The translations under genes and the position numbers were made by a program. DNA of 64,000 bases from Paraphaeosphaeria minitans (Eukaryota; Ascomycota; Dothideomycetes; Pleosporales; Didymosphaeriaceae): NCBI GenBank assembly GCA_015832175.1, contig WJXW01000001.1, forward strand, positions 4,464,001 to 4,528,000. Reading direction: 5' to 3'. Of this stretch, positions 55,816 through 64,000 are shown in pieces (positions within the stretch are counted from its first letter, which is position 1; each line of letters begins with the position of its first letter). The notes under the pieces are model-generated. The model was not told the DNA's origin. It made no database searches and saw only the letters and a program-made list of their open reading frames with translations.

Positions 55816-58800
55816 CTACTCCGTCTTCTCACCCGACTCCTTCTCCTTACCCAAAAGCATAGCACGGAAGTCGTCGTTGCTCCTGGCCTCTCCACCCTTA
55901 GCTTCTCCTGTCGGTCGAGGCACCATTGGTCTTGACCCTAGGCCAGGTTTCCCACGGCCTCGAAGACCACCGCGAGCGCCGCCGCGAGGAGCAGTGGGCC
56001 TGTTCACGCGCGTGGGCTGCAAAAAGCTATTCCCCGCCTTCCACTCTCCCTTTTGCGCAACGAGATCCTTGTATCGTCCGATGCGTAGATTCCTGCCCTC
56101 AAATTGACCACCCTGAAGAGCAATCTCAGCTTTACCAGCCTGCTCTACAGTCTCAAACTCTATTGTAGCACCGCCGTGCTGTGGCATAAGAGTGATCTTC
56201 TTGTACCCGTAAGGTTCGGCGAGCGTCTTGACGCGGACGTCGTTCACAGTATCTGGCACGTTGAGAAGGGCGATAGTTCGATCTCCTTTTGTGCCTGCCG
56301 TTGTGTCTTGTTTACCGGTTGTTGCTTCTTGGTCTGCTGGGGATGCCGCATTTTCGATCGTTGACTTGACCTTCGGCTTCGTGTCTCCGCGATCATGAGC
56401 GATCTCCACCTTGAGTTCCATTCCCCAGAAGTCTTTGCCGTTCATACCAGCGACCGCTGCGTCTGCATCCTATACGTCATGTCAGCAACGTTCAATACCA
56501 GCAAAACATAGAATATGCTATGCACAACCGCAACTACGTACCTCTTTCCGTTCGTAAACGACATAGCCGAAGCCTTTGTTATTTCCGTTTACCAACGTAG
56601 GAATGTTGACTCGATCGATCTTGCCGAACTGCGCAAAGGCTTCTTGGATCTCGCGCTTCTTGATTCTGAAGTTGAGCTTCCAGACGTAGACCTCACGTCC
56701 CTCGGCAGTTGCGCCGTCGCGTTTCTTCTTCGCGTTGGGATTTGAGATCTTCGCAATGATTTTTAAGCCCTCTACATCCGTACCGTCCAACTTGGTGGCT
56801 GCGATAGCATCGTCGCCATTGACGAATTGGATGTAACAGAACCGGCGGTGGGTATTGTACTTGAGTGAAGGGAATCGTACGTTCAGGATTTCTCCGAATG
56901 TTGCGAAGAGCTTGCGAATATACGGTTCATCAGCGTGAGCAGGATAGTTTGCGACGTAGAGCGTCGTGTTTTGACCACGGTTGATGGTGATCTCATGACC
57001 CTCGAACCCCTTGGCTTGCTTTGTAAGAGCATAGTCTGCCTCTTCTGGACTTTCGAATTCAACAATCGAGGTCATGCTGTCCTTTTCAGGCTTCATTGTC
57101 ACGTTGCGCACAGTTCCGGCGTCGCTAAAGAATTGGCGTATCTTAGTCTGTGTCGCGCTTTGGGGCAGTCGCTGCACAATGATGGACGTGTTCTCGCGGT
57201 CACGTTTCTGGGCAGCGGAGCCAGCATCAGATGGGGCCTCGCTCATATGCCTGGCATCATCATTTGCTGCTTCTGGCGCTTCGTCGGACTCGAGCGGTTT
57301 CGTTTTCTTTGAGACAGGATCTGCATCGGTAACATCTTCTCTCTTTCGCTTGCCGGTCTTGTCCGTAACATGATTCTGCTGTTGCTGCTCGGGTCGACTC
57401 GCTGCCGCTGCGGCCTCTTCTTTCTGCTTCCTGATAGCAACAATACGCTCTGCTCGCCGCCGCTCAATCTGCGCGCTCCGCACCTTGAGCACGGTCTCGT
57501 GCTGCTCGCAATGATTGACGTACATCTCAATCAGGGGCTCGGGTTGATCCATCGTATGTAGTTGCGCCATTCCGAGCTCTAGAACAGCTGTCGCCCGTGT
57601 TGGTGTCAGTAGCTGTTGGCCTTCATTGCTCTTGTCCCGCATCGCGTGATTGGCCCATAGAACCATCTCCCAGATGTAGTATCGGTACCAGAAATCATAC
57701 GAATCTTTGTGGTGTTTCACGAGACTGTCAAAAATCTGGCGCGCCTCTTCTGGGTTGCCCCGTTGGAGCCAGAATTTGATGTGAATGCGTTCCAGGCGAT
57801 ACTTCGAGTCGCCAGGCCAGTCTCTGCCGTACTTCTTCATCCCGACTTCGCGAACGAGCTCCAGAGCCGAGCGTATACCGACCTCGGCGATATCTGCATC
57901 GTCTTCTGAGGCGCTTACGCCGAAAGCTCTGCGCCGAAGATAGCCACACCAGGCGATCTGGACTTTGATAAGCTCTTCTATATCGGAGCGCTCTAGAAGA
58001 CCGGTTCGAGTGGCTGTATGCTTAATACCTTCGATCTCGTTGAACTCCCTGTGCTCGGCCTCTAAAGTCAATATGCGGTGCGACCACAAAGACCCAGACC
58101 ATGGGCAGTGGCGGGCGGCACGTTCGAGAACGTCCAACAGGTCAACTGAACGATCTTGCTGCCAGATCAAGAACTCAATGTGGTCTTCCCACAGGTTTGA
58201 GTCTACGGGAAAGCGGAGTGTGGCACGCTCGAACAAGGCATTGACCAGGGGAAAGCTGTAAACCCCCATTGTCTTTTTCTCCCATTTCAGGTACCGGGTC
58301 AGTGCGTAGTATTCCGCGTCTTTATCGCCCGCTTGAGTGGCCTGGAGTAGCTTGAACTCGAATTCTTCGCGGTTGGCGTATTGCTGCTTAATATGGGTGT
58401 TCTGTTGGATGGCTTGCTCCATTGCTTCTTCGGTGTTCCCACCGATACGAGAGATGAACGATGCATATTTTGACAAGGTCTCGCCCCACGTCGCGTGCGG
58501 TTGGCCAAGTCGCTCACGGTAGATCCCAGTAATGCGCATGGCTTTTTCCTGTTTTTCTTGGTTTGATGCGCTCCGTTCAAGGTCTTCTTGTAGGAATTGG
58601 ATGTAGCGGTCCCATACGAGGCTGCTGTCCTGGAGGTTGTACTTGACGTTCTCTGTGCCCTTTTGCCAGACATCTTGGAGCAGCACGGGTGTAAAGAGTT
58701 CGCGACCTATGGCCCTTTCTTCTTCCGACCACTGCTCTGGTGGGTGTTGCTCCCAAGAACAAGCTAGTAGATGGCTAAGATACTCGCCGTATGCTACCCA

Positions 58801-59908
58801 TATTTGAGCGCTGGCCGGCTCGTCCTGGGTCGCCATCTTGTATAGCTCGAGCACAGCCATGCGGTCTTCCACATTCGCAGCCAGCGCTTTCTCATCTTCG
58901 AGTCGGTACGTCCACAGAGTCTCCCCGAGCGGATACATCTTGGCCATGCTCGCGCCCGCCTCTTGAAGAACTGACAACAACTCATACGACTGCGGATTGC
59001 CGGGGTCGATTGCGGACATGTGGTACTGAAATGCTTGGTGGAGCGTAGTCACGAAGTTGACATGGCTGTAATAGTCCAGCGGGTTTTCGCTCAGCGCCTT
59101 ATCCAGCTGCGTCAGGTAATCAACGTGCTCTGGAGCGAGCGCACGGGCCGTAAAGCTGCGGATCTTCGGCGAGGGTTCGCCCATGTTGATGTCGGTTGTT
59201 GAGCCCCCGGAGATGGTGCGGGGGATGTTTTGGAGACTGGAAGCCGTGTTAGTGAGTGGAATGATCAAACAGCGCCAAGACTACCAATGCAGGCAACCGC
59301 GACCGACGCGTGATTTGCACGCGACCTCGAGGGTTTTCCCAAGAGATGATTCACCGATCGCTTGTGTCCCTTCGCACAGCAACATGCGGCTCTACTCAGG
59401 TAGCCAACGACGCCATCTCTTCCTTATGGTGCGACTTCACGGTCGAATACATTACGAGGATTGGGACCTACCTAAACGTTGGTCTCTGCGCAACAGTGTG
59501 CTGTCTCGCAGCCTGCTGGTGCTGATGCTGCATGGTCGCCAGATCCGCCAAAGTATCCATGCCCGGAGTCGATCGAAGCAACGGATTTGGCGGGGTCATT
59601 CGTGCGTCGCGCGGGGAATGAACAGGTCGTTCTGGCGGCGTGCTCGTTGCGCTGTGGATGGGACGGGCGCCATTGGTGTAGCCAACGCCCGGCGAGGGCT
59701 GTTTGTGTTGATGGTAGGACAAGTGCGGCTGCGGCGAAGACGTGAGCTGCTGGCTGAGTCCCGACGGCGTGCGCGAGGGAATCTGCCGTATTGCGCGCTT
59801 TCCCGACGACTGTATCGACGGCGACCCCAGCGCTGGAGGTGGAGGAGGCGGCGGAGGCGTCTCTTGCGCCGGCGAGTCCTGCGGCGACAGCAGCGAGTTG
59901 ATGTCCAT
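55816..59908 (-). CDS. PRP24: Prp24/SART3-type U4/U6 snRNP recycling factor
   Basis: Three exons on the minus strand: 59908-59472, 59236-56542 and 56469-55816; introns 235 and 72 nt; 1261 residues. It anneals U4 and U6 snRNAs to rebuild the tri-snRNP after splicing. Exon 1 encodes about 145 Pro/Gln/Ser-rich residues (MDINSLLSPQDSP...), joined through a GTAGGT donor and a CTAAC...CAG acceptor to SLQNIPRTI. HAT repeats follow (about 165-750), as in SART3, then a Lys/Glu-rich linker and four RRMs (from about 820, 903, 992 and 1110; e.g. SIIVQRLP, TLYVANYP, EVYVWKLNF, TIALLNVP). SNDDFRAMLL near the end matches the Lsm2-8-binding motif of Prp24. A shorter form could start at the ATG at 59184 (MGEPSPK) if exon 1 is not used; the clean joint in phase favours the long form. 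Confidence 0.92.
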
Positions 59909-60609
59909 GGTGCCCTCTTCTCTTTCTACGCGGCGCCCCCTAATTGCTCGGGCTCGTTCGCGCTCGTTCGGCGCGCCCTTCCAATCGATGCTGTTGCCTT
60001 TTCCGCGCCGACGAATGCGACTAGTCTGGTACTCAGTGCCGTTGCACTGCTGCAGGGACCGTTATGGGTCGAAAGTCAAGCGGACGGCGCTCACGGTGAG
60101 CAACATGGACTCGGGCTGGGATCGCGTCGAATAAGCTCAGCTTGGGACTCGGAGGAGACTTGGGCGAGCGATGAGCTAGAGGCAGCAGCGCCAAAGACTC
60201 GAATAGTCTCGGCAGGTCTGGACGAAGAATCAAACACGTTAAGCTAGGGCTTCGGCAGTGCGGGTCCTATTTAGCTAATGACGGCGCAGCTTGCAGCCGC
60301 CTCGCCAATCTGATCTGGTGTAAACTGAAACTGAACGCAAGGACTCTGGTGAATTTGGGTGCGCGCAAGAGGCAGGAACTGAAGGGGGTCCTGTCCAGCA
60401 CAAGCAGAGGTTTTGCGCTTGTTGCAGGTTGGGGAAGCCGAGAGCGACGTTGAACAGCATCAGATGATGATCTGCAGCATCACGTGACAGCCAGCTGCGA
60501 CCCCTGCACGCGCCTTGGCTAGCGCCGTCCTCAGAATTTCCTGGATGGTATACCACACCTCAGCAGCATCGTCCATCGACACCGACCCATTGGGGCGCCT
60601 CACATCCCA
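59909..60609. other. Divergent promoter region of the Prp24-like and uL22m genes
   Basis: About 700 bp between two divergently transcribed housekeeping genes; both promoters lie here. No supported gene. Confidence 0.6.
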
Positions 60610-61763
60610 ATGAGCTCACGAATACCCGCCCGGCGCCTCGGGCAGTCATGTGTCGCCACTTTCCGATCGCGCACCACCCATTGGATGTCTTCGAGCCGAG
60701 CTTTCACCACCTCCGCCCGGTCTGCTGAACAGAAAGATGTCGACCTTTCGAACCCCATCCTGGAGGAATACCTCGCGAAGCGCAAGCCCGACGAAAAGCC
60801 CGAACGTCCCCTGCCTCAGCCCGGTAGCCTCTCTAAGACTGGCCTCTTCAAAAAGGATTTCGAAGTCCCCGGCTACCGCATGGGTATGACCCCCGAGGAG
60901 CTCGAGGCTCTGAAAGTGCAGAACGCGAAAACGGATCTTGAAATGTCGATTGAGACGGAGAAGCATCTGCACGCCCTGCAGCTCGACCCCCTGCCTTCCG
61001 CCCGCCGGGCATACGAGCGACAGCTAGTCATCAAGGGCCTCCAGAAGCGACGCGAGGGCAAGACACTCCGCCTGAAGCGGACTGAGAGGGAGCTGGTGTA
61101 CAAATCGCAGGACCTGCCGACGAGTTTGAAGAAGATGACCCGGCTGATGCACCAGATCGCCGGCAAGACGGTCGAAGAAGCACTCATCCAGCTGCGCTTC
61201 TCCGAGAAGCGCGTCGCCCGCGACATCGTCAAGGGGCTTCAACTTGCGCGCGATGAAGCCATTGCGGCGCGCGGAATGGGTCTTGGTGCTGCGGTCGATC
61301 CGGAAACCGCAAAGAAGGAGACCGCACTGATCAAGGCGGGGAAGATGAACAAAGCGGATAGGAGCACAATTTACCTTGCTGACGGAACAAGGAGACGGGA
61401 GACGAAGGAGCAGGGCACCCTCATCGAGCTTAAGGATGGAAGCAAGAAGACGGTCACGGATCCGACGGAGATGTACATTGACCAGGCGTGGGCGTCGAAG
61501 GGGCCGGAAGGAAAGAGTCCAGAGTTCAGGGCGCGAGGCAGGATCAACATGCTGACCCACCGGTCAGCGAGTAAGTCTTTCCATGTCCGTTTTCCAACCG
61601 CCGCAGTGCTAACCATCTCACAGAGTTCAACGTTCTGCTCAAGGAAGAGAAGACACGCATGCGTGTCTCCGACGAGATCAAGAAGAAACGCGCGAACAAG
61701 CCGCTCTGGCTACCCCTTCCCGACCGGCCAATCACCGCACAGCGCCAGTACTGTCTGTGGTAG
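60610..61763 (+). CDS. MRPL22: Mitochondrial large-subunit ribosomal protein uL22m
   Basis: Two exons: 60610-61570 and 61624-61763; intron 53 nt; 366 residues. The N-terminus (MSSRIPARRLGQSCVATFRSR) is basic and fits mitochondrial import. The conserved L22 core lies around residues 170-250 (TRLMHQIAGKTVEEALIQLRFSEKRVARDI), with a C-terminal part TRMRVSDEIKKKRANKPLW after the intron. The L22 family lines the peptide exit tunnel. It is longer than bacterial L22 because of fungal mitochondrial extensions on both sides. The ATG at 60610 is the first in the frame. Confidence 0.88.
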
Positions 61764-62010
61764 CCTTTCGGATTCTTGTACCATATGTATACCAAGGGAT
61801 GTGCAATAGACTACTAGCATTTGCCTACATTCGGCATGTACCATATACCATTCAGAATATACATTCTCGCACGTTCCATCCCATCATCCAAAGCAGCATG
61901 CATGCTTTATCCGGGTATCCTGCCAACTTTTCCAAAGAAACATACATTACAAAATCTCAACGCCGTCGCTATGCAATTCCCAAATGTTGGTCACTTGATG
62001 CCTTCACTTG

Positions 62011-63703
62011 CTAGTTCTCAATTGCGTCCAGCCCCTGTGCCCCAGCGGTCGTGGTCAGCATGTCAAGCATGCCCTTGACGCCCCAAGCTGCCTGGCTCGC
62101 CTCGACGAGATCTTTGACTTTTTGGTTCAGCTGGTCGAAGAGCGTATCGATTTCCTCGCTGCGGCCAAGTTGGTCGGCGTATAGGTCCAACACGACAAGC
62201 GCAACGTCGGTGGTAAGTCGCGTGATGCGGTAGTCTGGGATGTATTTGATGAGCCAGCGTAGGACAGGCTGGAGTGTGAGTTCGTCGCGATTGATGAGAG
62301 CGGCGTTGAGTGCGCTGCGGTGGCGCAGAGCAGTGAAGACTGTGACTGAGTGTTCTTTTGCATTGGGCCCCTGGCGATATGTCAGTGTTGCTCTAGAATT
62401 GCACGATGTGTTGTCGCCATACCTTCTGCGCCAGTACCATGTCCAGTGATTTTGCATACTGTCCCGTCCGCAAATAGTTCGCCCACGGGAAGCTGGCGTG
62501 AATCTTTCCTCTTGAGTTCGGATCGATGACAATATCCGCGCCTTCGCCGGTAAAATCGCGGCCTCGCATCTTCTTCTCCCAGCCCTTGCCCCGCTTGCGC
62601 TTCTTCGCGCGATCGTATTCCTCGATTTTGCCTTCCATGAGGGCTTGCATCTCCTTCTCGCGCTCTCGCGCAAGGGCCCTCTGTTCACCGGAGAGCTTCG
62701 TCTTGATAGACAGCAGTCCAGACTGCATACCGACTGCGATGTGCTTGTCCTCGCCTTGGGACGGGATGACGCTGAGCGAGAGGATAGGTGAGGGGTATTT
62801 CATGCCGGCCACTACATTCCAGCCCGTGGTTTCGAAGACCTTGACGTGCCCGTCGAGTGCACCCGAGAGGAGGCGTTCGCCGTTGTTCGCGAGGGAAAGA
62901 GCAGTGACAGTCTTTTGGTGGTTGCGCAGGAGATGCATTGGCTTCGCGGCCACCACATCGAGAACGCTGATTGTATTTTCGCTCGAGGCCAGGACCGCGG
63001 TCCCTGATGGCATAGGAAGTACGGCCTCGACAGGAGCAGCATGCTTGAACACCATGACTGCCTTGCCCCCGATTCTTGAATCCCATAGTCGCACCGTCTG
63101 ATCGTAACTGCCCGATACCAGCAGCCCACTCTGCGCGGGCATGAACGTGCCGCAGCGCACGTAGTCTTGATGCCCGTCAAACTTCGTAATGCTCTTGTCG
63201 GCCGGCAAGTCCCATAGTCTTACTGTGCGATCGTCGGAACAGCTCATCAAGCTTGTAAGCTCGCTTGGGTTCCACTCTGTCACCCACACGGGCTGCTTAT
63301 GCTCTTTCCATGTCTTCAGGATAGCTCGACTGTTCGCATCGAAAGCTTGGATCGTTCCGCTATCTCCTCCTGCAACCAAAATCCTGCCATCCCGTCGTAT
63401 ATTACCCGAGTGCGCAATGTCATCCACGCCGAATCTTGAGATGTTCTTTACGAGTTTTCGGGTTTTCGAGGAGAAAATCTGCACGCGCGATCCGGTAGTG
63501 ACGGCGAAAAGATCCTGTGCAGGACCGAGGAGGTTTGAGGTGGGCCGAGGAGGTATGGAGATATGTGTTATCGGGGAGGAGTGTTGCGACGGGTCAAGAC
63601 GTAGCTCGGAGCCGAAGGAAGACCAGTATTTTTGCTCGGCGGTGATGATCGAGGGGCCTGAAGGCAGCTTTATGGGCTGCAGGGGTTGAACTTCGGCGGC
63701 CAT
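62011..63703 (-). CDS. UTP15: UTP15, WD40 protein of the t-UTP/UtpA complex
   Basis: Two exons on the minus strand: 63703-62423 and 62370-62011; intron 52 nt; 546 residues. Utp15 belongs to the small-subunit processome (UtpA), needed for pre-18S rRNA processing and linked to rDNA transcription in the nucleolus. Seven WD40 blades are visible (about 60-340; e.g. SCSDDRTVRLWDL, SGSYDQTVRLWDS, SGALDGHVKVF). The UTP15 C-terminal helical domain follows (about 400-546; YLRTGQYAKSLDMVLAQK joined by the intron to GPNAKEHSVTVFTALRHRSAL). It converges with uL22m; their stop codons are only about 250 bp apart. Confidence 0.95.
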
Positions 63704-64000
63704 TGTGGGCGGTGCGTTTGGGTGGGAATTGGCAGTGTCGTCGCTGTTGTCGCACTTGCACTTTGCGCCCGAACTTTTTTTGGTGGAAAGGCGCGCTTTC
63801 CGTTAGTGGTTAGCGCGCCCCACCCACCGTAGGTGCACCGTTCACTGCCATCCCGTCCCGTGCTAGACCAGTTGATCGGCCTACACACATGCGCAAACTC
63901 CAGAAACTGACCCAATTGCAGCAGCGAACGAGGAGGATGCTGCATATGATCATATCTTCAGCTTGGACAAGTGCCAATACCAGACTGGCAGCCTGATCAT
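63704..64000. other. UTP15 promoter, window edge
   Basis: No supported gene before the window ends; holds the UTP15 promoter on the minus strand. Confidence 0.5.

Overview
This window is nuclear DNA from a filamentous ascomycete (Pezizomycotina). The gene set, with fungal-type DAL5-like, CorA-like and MRJP proteins, fits a dothideomycete such as a member of Pleosporales; the class and order are inference. Evidence for a fungal nuclear genome: most introns are 45-150 nt with GT-AG ends and CTAAC/CTGAC-like branch sites, both tRNA genes carry introns, and the proteins are typical ascomycete housekeeping and secreted proteins on both strands with no operons. No integrated virus, transposon with a recognisable transposase, rRNA or CRISPR array was seen.

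Layout. 1-4.3 kb is gene-poor and repeat-bearing. 4.3-6.3 kb holds a ferric-reductase-type metalloreductase. 9.3-10.2 kb holds a Nudix hydrolase, followed by tRNA-Arg(ACG). 11.9-13.9 kb holds a seven-exon DAL5-like MFS permease. 16.3-24.0 kb carries an NBR1-type autophagy receptor, a Nop13-like nucleolar RNA-binding protein and a pepsin-family protease with a premature stop. 24.6-32.6 kb carries the Sfi1 spindle-pole protein and cytosolic isoleucyl-tRNA synthetase. 33.0-35.6 kb has a decayed secreted-protein gene next to an intact secreted, internally duplicated, probably GPI-anchored protein. 35.6-45.2 kb is gene-poor and rich in simple repeats, with one C2H2 zinc-finger gene. 45.2-49.5 kb carries a Rab5/Vps21 GTPase, a major-royal-jelly-type secreted protein, a SnoaL-like protein and tRNA-Lys(CTT). 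49.9-53.7 kb has a frameshifted CorA-type Mg2+ transporter relic facing a GH53 galactanase. 54.3-63.7 kb is a dense housekeeping block: SDH5/SDHAF2, Prp24/SART3, mitochondrial ribosomal protein uL22m and UTP15.

Function. The genes do not form one pathway. Several serve RNA and ribosome biogenesis (Nop13-like, UTP15, Prp24, IleRS, uL22m, two tRNAs). Others serve membrane traffic and autophagy (Vps21, NBR1) or mitochondrial assembly (SDH5). A third group faces the environment (metalloreductase, permease, galactanase, protease, MRJP, GPI-type protein). Disabled genes are confined to this last, environment-facing group: a nonsense-interrupted protease, a CorA relic with several frameshifts, and a secreted-protein relic with a 10-bp tandem duplication. 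I found no convincing wholly new system. The best leads are these relics, the NBR1 architecture with stop-free length-multiple-of-three introns, a GC-AG intron after a 15-nt coding exon, and a 145-residue Pro/Gln-rich extension spliced onto Prp24.
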